DNA of 28,389 nt, taken from the NCBI GenBank assembly GCA_018713365.1, contig DVOU01000035.1:1-28389 (forward strand), written 5' to 3'. Every line of letters starts with the position of its first letter. Within the stretch, counting starts at the first letter, position 1. The DNA is from Pullichristensenella excrementipullorum. GTDB lineage: Bacteria > Bacillota > Clostridia > Christensenellales > Aristaeellaceae. The notes under the pieces are model-generated. The model ran no database searches. It was not told where the DNA came from and saw only the letters and a list, made by a program, of their open reading frames with translations. The translations under genes were made by a program, and so were the position numbers. This document shows positions 22,268 to 28,389 of this stretch, in pieces.

Positions 22268-23104
22268 CTACGCCTTGCCCGCGCTGCCGAAGACGCGCAG
22301 TTTTTGCAGCGTCGCTTCCTTCATGGCCTCCCGCGCATGGACGATGCTGTCCGGGTAGCTGGCCTCGGGATGTTCGGCGAGGGCGCGCTTGCCGGCGAGG
22401 ATGATGTCCGTGTAGACATTGACCTTGGCGATGCCGCCGGAGATGGTGTTGCGGAAATCGTCGTCCGAAAGCCCGGAGCCGCCGTGCAGCACCAGCGGCG
22501 CGTCCACCGCAGCGCGTATCTCCCGGAGGCGGGGAAGATCCAGATGCGGCTCGGCCTTGTACACACCGTGCTGTGTGCCGATGGACACGGCAAGGAAGTC
22601 CGCGCCTGTGCGCGTAAGGAAGTCCGCGGCCTCGGCAGGGTCGGTGTAGACCATCTCGTCCTCATGGCCGGTCTCGTCGGTGAGGCCGCTGACGCTGCCC
22701 AGCTCGCACTCCAGCCCCGCGCCCATGGCGTGGGCGATGCGGGCGATCTGCGCCGAGTGCTTGATGTTGTCTTCATGGCTCTCGCGCGAACCGTCGTACA
22801 TGATGGAGCCAAAGCCCGCGCGCAGGGCCTGCATCAGGGTTTTGAAATGGTACGTGTGGTCCATGTGTACCGCCACCGGAACCCTGGCGCGCCGCGCCGC
22901 GTCCAGCATCGCCGGAGCGATCCATTCAAAGGGCGCGATGGGCAAAAGCGATTCCGCCGTGCCGATGATGATGGGGGAATCGAGTTCTTCCGCCGCCGCG
23001 ATGCAGGCATGGATCATCTCCATGTTGATGGTGTTGAAAAAGCCCACGCCGTAGCCGCGCGCCTGTGCGTCGGCAAGTATCTCCTTCATGCTGTAAAGCG
23101 CCAT
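22268..23104 (-). CDS. Class II ketose-bisphosphate aldolase (fructose- or tagatose-bisphosphate)
   Basis: 278 residues. Class II zinc aldolase signature: catalytic Asp82 and Zn ligand His83 in VHMDHTYH, Glu134 in ELGSVSG, Zn ligands His179 in GTQHGVY and His207 in LHGGSG, and phosphate-binding NVYTD (229-233). It cleaves a ketose bisphosphate into dihydroxyacetone phosphate and an aldehyde. The short length is like KbaY/GatY and Bacillus FbaA, so fructose versus tagatose bisphosphate cannot be settled. The start is ATG at 23104 (MALYSMKEIL), which fits the family; the ribosome site AAAGG is 12 nt away. A frame open for 35 codons upstream crosses the promoter and is rejected. Confidence 0.92.
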   Translation of the reverse strand: MALYSMKEILADAQARGYGVGFFNTINMEMIHACIAAAEELDSPIIIGTAESLLPIAPFEWIAPAMLDAARRARVPVAVHMDHTYHFKTLMQALRAGFGSIMYDGSRESHEDNIKHSAQIARIAHAMGAGLECELGSVSGLTDETGHEDEMVYTDPAEAADFLTRTGADFLAVSIGTQHGVYKAEPHLDLPRLREIRAAVDAPLVLHGGSGLSDDDFRNTISGGIAKVNVYTDIILAGKRALAEHPEASYPDSIVHAREAMKEATLQKLRVFGSAGKA

Positions 23105-23131
23105 GTCCCGACCGACCTTTCTTTCGCATTT

Positions 23132-23174
23132 TGGGGTCCTGACCCCATTATAGCGACACAGCGCGGTTTTGCAA
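23132..23174 (-). promoter_or_regulatory. Aldolase promoter with operator-like dyad
   Basis: Minus-strand TTGCAA (23174-23169), a 16-bp spacer, then TATAAT (23152-23147). Directly downstream is TGGGGTC-AG-GACCCCA (23147-23132), 7-bp perfect arms, covering the expected transcription start. A dyad there is well placed for repression. The regulator is not encoded in the window. Confidence 0.7.
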
Positions 23175-23177
23175 GCG

Positions 23178-23191
23178 TTTTCCATGGAAAA
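23178..23191. promoter_or_regulatory. Perfect 14-bp palindrome between aldolase and dipeptidase genes
   Basis: TTTTCCATGGAAAA is fully self-complementary. It lies just upstream of the aldolase -35 and 33 bp before the dipeptidase ATG, so a protein bound here could affect both divergent genes. Confidence 0.5.
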
Positions 23192-23223
23192 TTTGCGGCC
23201 GCAGCCCAAAAGGAGGCAGACAT

Positions 23224-23826
23224 ATGCAAGCGGGATTCGTCTGGCTGGACGAGGCCGCGCCCGGCATCCTCTGGAAAGCCATGTACGCCACAGAGGACAA
23301 CTTCACCGGCGCGGCGGTGGATGGCTACCAATGCGACCGTCTGGCCGGTACGGCAGAGCTGGCCGTAGCGCTTACGCGCGCCGCAGCGCTGGCGGGGGCG
23401 CGGGGGCTGAAGCTGTTTCTCTGGGACGCCTACCGCCCGCAGCGGGCCGTGGACGGCTTTCTGCGCTGGTGCGCCGCGCCGGAGGACGGAAAGACGAAGC
23501 GGAAACACTATCCCCACATCGAAAAGACGGACATCGTGCCGCTGGGCTATGTGGCGGCGCGCTCCGGCCACAGCCGCGGCAGCGCGGTCGATCTGACGCT
23601 TGCGCACATGGACGGCGGCCTGCTGGACATGGGCGGGGGCTTTGATCTGATGGACGAAATTTCCCACCACGGCGCGAACGTGGGCGCGGAGGCCGCGCGA
23701 AACCGCCTGCTGCTCAAGGGCATCATGGAAGAGAGCGGCTTTGAAGCCTACGAAAACGAGTGGTGGCACTATACGCTGCGGAACGAGCCGTATCCAGACA
23801 CGTATTTCGACTTCGTGGCGGAATGA
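23224..23826 (+). CDS. D-alanyl-D-alanine dipeptidase (VanX/DdpX type)
   Basis: 200 residues, zinc peptidase M15 family. VanX catalytic landmarks are all present, mostly at the same numbers: Arg71 in WDAYRPQ, Zn ligands His116 and Asp123 in SGHSRGSAVD, Glu179 and Zn ligand His182 in ENEWWHY. No signal peptide is seen, so it acts in the cytoplasm, where such enzymes hydrolyse D-Ala-D-Ala. ATG at 23224 follows GGAGG at 7 nt. There are no VanH or VanA ligase genes beside it, so a role in cell-wall dipeptide turnover is more likely than glycopeptide resistance. Confidence 0.93.
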   Translation: MQAGFVWLDEAAPGILWKAMYATEDNFTGAAVDGYQCDRLAGTAELAVALTRAAALAGARGLKLFLWDAYRPQRAVDGFLRWCAAPEDGKTKRKHYPHIEKTDIVPLGYVAARSGHSRGSAVDLTLAHMDGGLLDMGGGFDLMDEISHHGANVGAEAARNRLLLKGIMEESGFEAYENEWWHYTLRNEPYPDTYFDFVAE

Positions 23827-24318
23827 GCGGCGCGCGCGGCTGGAGGGTCTGGCGCGCGTTTTCCGCCTCGGGCGGGAACGGGAGTGGACGCGCGGGCGCG
23901 CGAGGGCGGCGTTGCCAGGGCTTGTGCTTGTCTTTTTTCAGATGTTCAAATCTGAACATGCGGGCGCGCGTTGGGCGGCGTTCCCCCGTGCGGAGCGACT
24001 GGGGCGTGGTGGGCGGCCATACAAGCGGCGCTCGCTCGTGTTGGGGCGGCCGGAACGCTACGGACTGAGAATGGCGCGGGCGGGGCTTCCCCATGTTGGG
24101 GCGACTGGGCGCATGGCGCTCGACCACGCAGACGCGCGGGCGGGGCTTTCCTGTGTGGGCGGTCAGAGGGCAGACCGGGGACGGATGCCCGGAACTCTGG
24201 GACGCGGGGCTTTGGAGCGCGGGGCGCCCGGCTGCGCGAACGGCGCGGGCGAAGGGGTCTTCTTTGAAATGGTTGCGCTTGCTTGACGATCCACCCTCCC
24301 CTCTCCCCCATGCGCGGG
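23827..24318. other. GC-rich stretch without a credible gene, degenerate repeats
   Basis: Open frames occur in several phases but give Arg/Ala/Gly-rich peptides with no domain and no ribosome site. From about 23960 to 24180 it holds four degenerate units about 50-60 bp long. GCGCGGGCGGGGCTT recurs at 24074 and 24134, and TGTTGGGGCG at 24039 and 24094. Before them, 23938-23959 has two overlapping dyads (TCAGAT/ATCTGA and ATGTTCA/TGAACAT), which cannot both form at once. Confidence 0.5.
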
Positions 24319-24373
24319 TTTAAGAACTTTTCAGAATTTTGGCAGGGGCATTTTCAGATATTCCCGCTATGCT
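24319..24373 (+). promoter_or_regulatory. Membrane-protein unit promoter, same layout as RR2 promoter
   Basis: TTTAAGAACTTTTCAGAA (24319-24336) differs at one base from the RR2 promoter motif. The next TTCAG begins 23 bp after the previous one (within 24351-24360), and the -10, TATGCT (24368-24373), sits at the same distance. As at RR2, the -35 position (GGGGCA) is poor. This is a probable RR2 binding site. Confidence 0.7.
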
Positions 24374-24398
24374 GGAAGCATGGATGGGAGGTGTCTGT

Positions 24399-25022
24399 AT
24401 GTCAGACGTTCAGAATATCGCCGCGCGCGCCACGTTGCGCGCTCTGGGCGCGCGGGAGGCGCGCAAAAACTCGGCCGTGCAGTTCGCGGCGGGGCTGATC
24501 CTGCTGGTGGCCGGCTATTTTACCGCCGCGTCCGGCTATGGCGAGGCCGTCGGCCCGGCCAACGCCCTTTGCGCTTTGGTGGTGCTGGTGGGCGGGCTTT
24601 TGCTGTGCGTGCAGGCCATGCTGGTGGTCTTCCGCGCGCTGCTGGCGCAGTATGAACACTTTGCCATGCCCGCGGAGGAGGCGGCCTTTTCGCTCTATGA
24701 GTTCCGCTTTGCCGGGGCGCTGATGCTCGCCGGGGCGCGGATGCTGCTGCCCTGGCGCTGGGCGCAGGCGCTCTGCGAGGCGGCGCTGGCGGCCATTTTG
24801 CTCTACTGCGCCGTATCGCGGCTGAAAGGCGCGGACTGGCGACGCTTTGCTCCGGCGGCGGGCGGCGCGCTGGCGGCGTTGAGCGCCGCGGCGGGGCTGG
24901 CGGTGCTGGCGGGCGTGTTTGCCGGGTTTTCCTGGTCTTTGAGCATGGGCATCGCGGCGCTGGGCTTTGGTCTGGACAGTCTTTGGGACGCGCTGGGCTC
25001 CATGCAGGCAGCGCGGGGATGA
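24399..25022 (+). CDS. Multi-spanning membrane protein, unknown function
   Basis: 207 residues, Ala/Leu-rich. Hydrophobic segments at about 26-45, 55-80, 104-118, 123-140, 151-176 and 180-197 suggest six membrane helices, with a short charged N-terminus (MSDVQNIAARATLRALGAREARK) on the inside. I recognise no family; it resembles DUF308/HdeD-like small membrane proteins only in size and helix pattern. ATG at 24399 is 7 nt after GGAGG; an upstream ATG at 24339 has no ribosome site. It heads a two-gene unit with the YjdF-like gene, and its promoter carries the RR2-type motif, so it may belong to an envelope-stress response. Confidence 0.75.
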   Translation: MSDVQNIAARATLRALGAREARKNSAVQFAAGLILLVAGYFTAASGYGEAVGPANALCALVVLVGGLLLCVQAMLVVFRALLAQYEHFAMPAEEAAFSLYEFRFAGALMLAGARMLLPWRWAQALCEAALAAILLYCAVSRLKGADWRRFAPAAGGALAALSAAAGLAVLAGVFAGFSWSLSMGIAALGFGLDSLWDALGSMQAARG

Positions 25023-25096
25023 TCCGCGGCGACATAAACGGCGCTTCTCCGCGGCGCGGGGGAGCGCGTATTTTTTACGAAGGAGAGATACACCTC

Positions 25097-25765
25097 ATGC
25101 AAACCGCGAGTGCGCGCGACGAGCGCTTCCGTCCCATCGCCCTGGGCGCGGAGATCTTCTACGCCCTGTTCAGCGCCTACCTGGTCGTCAGCGGCGCCGT
25201 CACCGGCAACAGCTACCGCCTGACGATGGGCATCGGCACCTATTTCCTCTATCCCCTCTTCTGGGCGTTTTACAAGCTGTTTCACTTGAGGCGCGGCTAT
25301 CAGATGGAGTTCTGCGTGTTTTTCTTCACCTTTCTCGCTTACCCGCTGGGCGGCACGGCGGAGTTTTACCAGAAGATACAGGGCTTTGACAAGGTGGCGC
25401 ACACGCTCTCGGGCGTGTTCGTGGCCATGCTGGCGCTGACGCTGTTTCTCATCCTGCAAAGAAAGCGGCCCCTGAAGGAACACAGCGTGCCCACGGCGGT
25501 GCTGTTCGTGTTCTTTGCCTCCATGGCGGTGGCGGGGCTGTTTGAACTGTGCGAGTGGACGGCGGCGGCGCTCACCGGGCGCGACCTGCAATGCGTGCTG
25601 ACCACGGGCGTCAACGACACCATGCAGGATATGCTCGTCTGCCTGATCGGTACGCTGCTGTTCTGCCCGCTCATCCCCCGCTTCTATCGCGGCGGCTACG
25701 ACCCCCTCACCGGCGCGGTGGCGGGTTTTCTGGAAAAGAACGGCCTGTGCGCGCGCGGCGAATGA
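25097..25765 (+). CDS. YjdF/DUF2238-like membrane protein
   Basis: 222 residues with five or six membrane helices (about 15-37, 44-62, 69-86, 101-121, 132-150, 175-194). Polar residues inside or beside helices, His102 (FDKVAHTLSG), Glu150 and Glu153 (FELCEW), and Asp174 and Asp178 (NDTMQDM), form the pattern of the YjdF/DUF2238 family, whose function is unknown to me. ATG at 25097 lies 9 nt after AAGGAGAG. It follows the preceding membrane gene by 74 bp with no terminator, so they are probably cotranscribed. The end of the gene and the DNA after it carry an imperfect direct duplication (25739-25770 and 25785-25817). Confidence 0.8.
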   Translation: MQTASARDERFRPIALGAEIFYALFSAYLVVSGAVTGNSYRLTMGIGTYFLYPLFWAFYKLFHLRRGYQMEFCVFFFTFLAYPLGGTAEFYQKIQGFDKVAHTLSGVFVAMLALTLFLILQRKRPLKEHSVPTAVLFVFFASMAVAGLFELCEWTAAALTGRDLQCVLTTGVNDTMQDMLVCLIGTLLFCPLIPRFYRGGYDPLTGAVAGFLEKNGLCARGE

Positions 25766-25834
25766 GCGCGGGCAACGGCGGAGGTAAACGGCCTGTATGC
25801 GCTTGGCGAATGCGCGCGGGGCCGCCCAACGTAA

Positions 25835-25850
25835 AGATTTGCGCAAATCT
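25835..25850. promoter_or_regulatory. Perfect 16-bp palindrome upstream of tRNA-Thr
   Basis: AGATTTGCGCAAATCT is fully self-complementary and ends 12 bp before the -35 of the tRNA promoter. It could be a dimeric-protein site. Confidence 0.55.
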
Positions 25851-25862
25851 CCCGTGATGCTA

Positions 25863-25908
25863 TTGCATTTGCGGCGCGAGTGATGTATAATATCTCTCGT
25901 GCCGCAAA
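25863..25908 (+). promoter_or_regulatory. tRNA-Thr promoter inside an inverted repeat
   Basis: TTGCAT (25863-25868), a 17-bp spacer, then TATAAT (25886-25891). Around the -10 lie arms TTTGCGGCGCGAG (25868-25880) and CTCGTGCCGCAAA (25896-25908), complementary at 12 of 13 positions. Confidence 0.8.
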
Positions 25909-25912
25909 GCAT

Positions 25913-25979
<67 letters not shown>

Positions 25980-25988
<9 letters not shown>

Positions 25989-26336
25989 GAGGATCGCCCC
26001 TGCAGGAAAACCGCAGGGGCGGTTTTCTTTGCGCCGGCAGGGGGGCGGGTTTTGATCGCCCGTCCGCTGCTCCGCCTCCGCCCGTTGCTGGGCGTTTGCT
26101 GAAAACGGCGTATTCTGGAAGTACGCCCGCATGTCCGCGTACTGCTCCCAGAGCGTCGTGTCCATGTCCACGGATTTTTCCAGCACGCTCCGCGCCAGGC
26201 TCTGCAGCGATTCCTCCGAGAGATGCACTCCCCGCAGCCTCCCCGCCGCTCGTCTCGCCGCGTCGTCTGTCGCCTTTCTCCTCTCGTCCGCCTCCGCTTT
26301 CGCCTCCGTTGATACCGCCGGAATATTTTTCAGCAA
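25980..26336 (-). pseudogene. Probable gene remnant abutting the tRNA
   Basis: A 118-codon frame on the minus strand. The middle (LSEESLQSLARSVLEKSV, then MDTTLWEQYADMRAYFQNTP) looks like real protein, with G/C-ending codons. The last 30 codons merely read through the tRNA terminator and into the tRNA 3' end, so the natural C-terminus is missing. Upstream the frame is broken at an A5T5 tract (about 26337-26346); protein-like sequence continues in other phases, e.g. PKPYPAAKHTLRYTAYSLAS. I do not recognise the family. A truncated gene ending at a tRNA 3' end is what an old integration or excision event would leave, but no integrase is in the window. Confidence 0.4.
25996..26030 (+). terminator. 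Intrinsic terminator of tRNA-Thr
   Basis: GCCCCTGC (25996-26003) pairs with GCAGGGGC (26013-26020), 9-nt loop, followed by GGTTTTCTTT. It begins 8 bp after the CCA end. Confidence 0.9.
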
Positions 26337-26339
26337 AAA

Positions 26340-27000
26340 TTTTTCCCTTCTTCGTCCACAACCCGCTTATATTTTCGGATGCCAGCGAGTAGGCTGTATA
26401 GCGAAGAGTATGCTTCGCCGCCGGGTATGGCTTTGGAAACAAAGGAACCGGTCTGGAACGGCGAAGAAGCCCCTCCTTCTATTGTTGTCGCTTCGTGCAT
26501 ATAAAACCTGTTTGTGTAGTAATCTCGGATGATGTGTTTTCAGCCAATTCTTCGTTTGCTGCAGTTTGTACGTTGTTATCCGTGCCCTGCATATGCAGAC
26601 CGTCCTGCGAACGATTTCAGCCAGACGTCAGAAATCTTGGGGAAGCCCCGGGTGATTTCGCTCCTGGGAAGAATCCCAAGCGAGCCGTCAGATGCATGCC
26701 GCACCTGAAGGGCAATCCACAGGGTGCCGCCTCGAAAGTCAATCGTCTTTCAGCCGGGGCCGACGATTTCGCCCGCCCGAAGGGAGAAGACAAATGCCGG
26801 ATGAACGGCAAGGCGAAGAATTCTATCCCCCTTGATGGCAGCCGGCGCTTCACGCACCCGATGTACGTCCCGGGCACGTCGCGTGACTGTTTTCCCGGCA
26901 GGAGCGGATGTAACGGGAATCGAGGCAATATCATGCCATTTCAGTCTGGAAGCGGATATTTTTAACAAACCTGCGGAATCGACAGCGCGCTCCCGTGAGG
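26340..27000. other. Lower-G+C stretch of decayed DNA
   Basis: Base composition is visibly less G+C-rich than in the rest of the window. No frame here is convincing as a full gene: short frames on both strands lack ribosome sites and family features. Together with the broken frame beside the tRNA it looks like degraded accessory DNA between the tRNA and the anti-sigma operon. Confidence 0.5.
26479..26592 (-). CDS. Possible small protein of 37 residues
   Basis: ATG at 26592 to TAG at 26479. The peptide starts MQGTDNNVQTAANEELAENT and ends GFICTKRQQ, with an acidic Thr/Ser/Asn-rich first part and one Cys near the end. Only a weak AGGA lies upstream. The stop is followed at once by GAAGGAGG, a ribosome site with no start codon after it, as if a next gene had decayed. 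It could be a real small gene, the tail of a broken one, or chance. Confidence 0.25.
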   Translation of the reverse strand: MQGTDNNVQTAANEELAENTSSEITTQTGFICTKRQQ

Positions 27001-27009
27001 GTCCGGCGC

Positions 27010-27044
27010 AAAGCGGCCGGGCCGTTTTGGCACGGTCCGGCCGC
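27010..27044 (-). terminator. Terminator of the sigma/anti-sigma operon
   Basis: Minus-strand GCGGCCGG-a-CCGT (27044-27032) pairs with ACGG-c-CCGGCCGC (27025-27013) around GCCAAA, followed by TTTGC. A long, very stable stem with a short T run, 36 bp past the stop. Confidence 0.65.
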
Positions 27045-27080
27045 AGGTTTCCGATGGGGTTTTGCGCGCTGCGCTTCGGT

Positions 27081-28313
27081 TCAGGGGAGCGTCAGCGTGA
27101 TGCTTTCTTCCGGAATGGGCACGTCATAGGCGTCGTCCGTGTCCCGGCAGGCGATGATTTCCACCGTGGCAGGCATGAATGTGGATTGCGGTTCCAGCGC
27201 TATGATTTCATAGGGCCATATCCAGCTGCCGTCCGGCTGCTCCTGTGGCGTTCCGAGGTTACCGCCGCTCTGGGTCGTATACTCGGACAGCGTCGTGCCG
27301 TCCAGCAGCACCTCGTAGGTCCATGCCGGCCCCATTTTTTCGCTGTAATACGGCGCATAGGCTTCCAGGGCGGCCTTGTCGGCGAACACGCGCTCCAGCT
27401 GGACTTCCACGGTCAGCGGCGTCAGCTCGCAGCGGGTCACGCGCAGCGTATAGTGCTTAAACGCCTGCTCGACGGGTTGGCCGTCCGGCAGCGCGGAAAC
27501 CGTCTGGACGGTGGGCTTCAGCGTGAGCGACACCTCCAGGCCCTCCGCCGCCTCCGCCAGCCCGGCGTTGACCAGCTGCTCGGCGTAGGTGGCGCCTGTC
27601 GCGGTCTGGTTAGCGCTGCCCATTTCGATGTAGCCGTCGCCCGCGACGGGCACCTTGCCCTCCGCAATCAGGCGGTCGATACGGTCCAGGTAGTCCTGCG
27701 CGCCTGCCTCGCCAGCATCTGCGGCGATGCCGTCGATATCGACCACCTCGCCCGTGGGCAGCAGCGCCGAAAAGGCCATATCCACCACGCATTCCTGCAC
27801 GGTCTGCGCTTCCTGCGCCAGCGCGAACAAAAAGCCGGCCTGGAGGATTTCGCCGGGTTCCACGAAAACCGCCTCCACGTTATACGCCGTGCCTCCGTCC
27901 GGAGATTCGCCGTTGATGGTCAGCCGGTCTGAGAGCAGATAAACCGGTTCGTCCAGCCGGTTTTCCATGGTCCAGGCCAGCGCGATGGCCTTTCCGTCAA
28001 AGACCGCGTCGATAATTTCCAGCTTCAGCGCTTCGCTCTGCACGCTTTCGTTTACCGGCAGCACCGTTTTTCCTTCCGGCTGGCGCAGGAGCATCTCCGA
28101 GCCCCAGACGGTCGCCGCGACGGCGATGCCGCCGCACAGCGCCAGAATCAGCGCGGTGACGAGAACGGCTCGCAGCGACAGCCGGCGTGCGGCCGGCCGA
28201 ATCTGCGGGGAATGCAGGGCTTGACGCAAACGGTTTTCGCTCTCCTTTGACATGGCAAACACCTCCTGTCCGGCAAGGACGCGCATGCGCCTGTCAAAAT
28301 CATGCGTTTTCAT
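27081..28313 (-). CDS. Anti-sigma-factor-like membrane protein
   Basis: 410 residues. A cytoplasmic N-terminus (1-48) is followed by one membrane helix (about 49-70, VLVTALILALCGGIAVAATVW) and a large outside domain of beta-rich character. This is the layout of single-pass anti-sigma proteins of the DUF4179 type found after ECF sigma genes in Firmicutes. The N-terminal part would hold the sigma factor at the membrane until a signal arrives. ATG at 28313 is chosen: it is 10 nt after GAGGAGG and overlaps the sigma stop as ATGA, while an ATG at 28322 is too close to the ribosome site. The outside domain is not recognised. Confidence 0.75.
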   Translation of the reverse strand: MKTHDFDRRMRVLAGQEVFAMSKESENRLRQALHSPQIRPAARRLSLRAVLVTALILALCGGIAVAATVWGSEMLLRQPEGKTVLPVNESVQSEALKLEIIDAVFDGKAIALAWTMENRLDEPVYLLSDRLTINGESPDGGTAYNVEAVFVEPGEILQAGFLFALAQEAQTVQECVVDMAFSALLPTGEVVDIDGIAADAGEAGAQDYLDRIDRLIAEGKVPVAGDGYIEMGSANQTATGATYAEQLVNAGLAEAAEGLEVSLTLKPTVQTVSALPDGQPVEQAFKHYTLRVTRCELTPLTVEVQLERVFADKAALEAYAPYYSEKMGPAWTYEVLLDGTTLSEYTTQSGGNLGTPQEQPDGSWIWPYEIIALEPQSTFMPATVEIIACRDTDDAYDVPIPEESITLTLP

Positions 28314-28389
28314 GGTGTGCATGCCTCCTCTGCCGCAATCATGTCCTTGAGTTTGGCCCGCCCGCGGGCCAGACGGGCCAGCACGGTGC
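28310..28389 (-). CDS. ECF sigma factor, C-terminal fragment
   Basis: Only the last 26 codons are in the window, reading TVLARLARGRAKLKDMI and ending EEACTP. The segment matches the end of sigma region 4, where ECF factors usually have GTVKSRLARGRAKLK. Its stop overlaps the start of the anti-sigma-like gene, the usual arrangement for such a pair. Confidence 0.8.
   Translation of the reverse strand, partial: TVLARLARGRAKLKDMIAAEEACTP

Noticed and set aside
23224..23826. Vancomycin-resistance cluster
   Set aside because: Only the VanX-type dipeptidase is present. No VanH, VanA/B-type ligase, or VanRS pair is adjacent, and the nearby two-component genes are over 12 kb away.
23741..24286. Plus-strand frame of 181 codons after the dipeptidase gene
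   Set aside because: It starts inside the dipeptidase gene in another phase, is Arg/Gly/Ala-rich, and has no recognisable domain or ribosome site.
26495..26965. Plus-strand frame of 156 codons in the lower-G+C region
   Set aside because: It has no ribosome site, mixed Cys/Pro/Gly composition and no domain. The minus-strand frame over the same DNA is equally long, as expected for non-coding sequence.

Overview
The window looks like chromosomal DNA of a G+C-rich, Gram-positive-type anaerobe of the Clostridia. The pyrimidine operon pairs a class 1B dihydroorotate dehydrogenase (PyrD with a catalytic Cys) with the electron-transfer subunit PyrK, and it ends with a separate aspartate carbamoyltransferase regulatory chain, PyrI. 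Strong Shine-Dalgarno sites, many GTG and TTG starts and OmpR-type two-component pairs fit the same group. The genus cannot be named from the sequence.

Positions 1-11258 (minus strand) form a regulatory and envelope region. Reading in the direction of transcription there is a CGGC-domain protein, a response regulator/sensor kinase pair (RR2-HK2), a secreted protein with SH3-like repeats and a possible L,D-transpeptidase-like C-terminal domain, three tandem sugar-transfer-type ATP-grasp paralogues, a membrane protein with a UBA-like N-terminus (DUF4342-like), a second pair (RR1-HK1), and an ABC ATPase with the first codons of its permease. Several promoters here carry 10-11 bp phased direct repeats of the kind bound by OmpR/PhoB-family regulators.

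Positions 11466-21616 (minus strand) hold a complete UMP-synthesis operon, pyrC-carA-carB-pyrK-pyrD-pyrF-pyrE-pyrB-pyrI. It has tight overlaps, a consensus-like promoter, a leader with an intrinsic terminator and a competing antiterminator, and a strong terminator after pyrI. The most striking point is CarA: the glutaminase nucleophile Cys is Gly and the catalytic His is Cys, although the gene is otherwise full length. This predicts a carbamoyl-phosphate synthetase that uses free ammonia, as animal CPS I does.

Positions 21653-25765 carry a divergent macro-domain gene, a class II ketose-bisphosphate aldolase, a VanX-like D-Ala-D-Ala dipeptidase, a 570-bp stretch with degenerate GC-rich repeats, and a two-gene membrane-protein unit. 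The promoter of that unit matches the RR2-HK2 promoter in motif and spacing, so it is a likely RR2 target.

Positions 25835-28389 carry a tRNA-Thr(GGU) gene whose promoter is surrounded by palindromes, about 1 kb of decayed lower-G+C DNA with a gene remnant abutting the tRNA, and an anti-sigma-like membrane protein with the end of its ECF sigma factor. Two intergenic stretches (928-1280 and 11347-11593) are packed with consecutive perfect or near-perfect hairpins.
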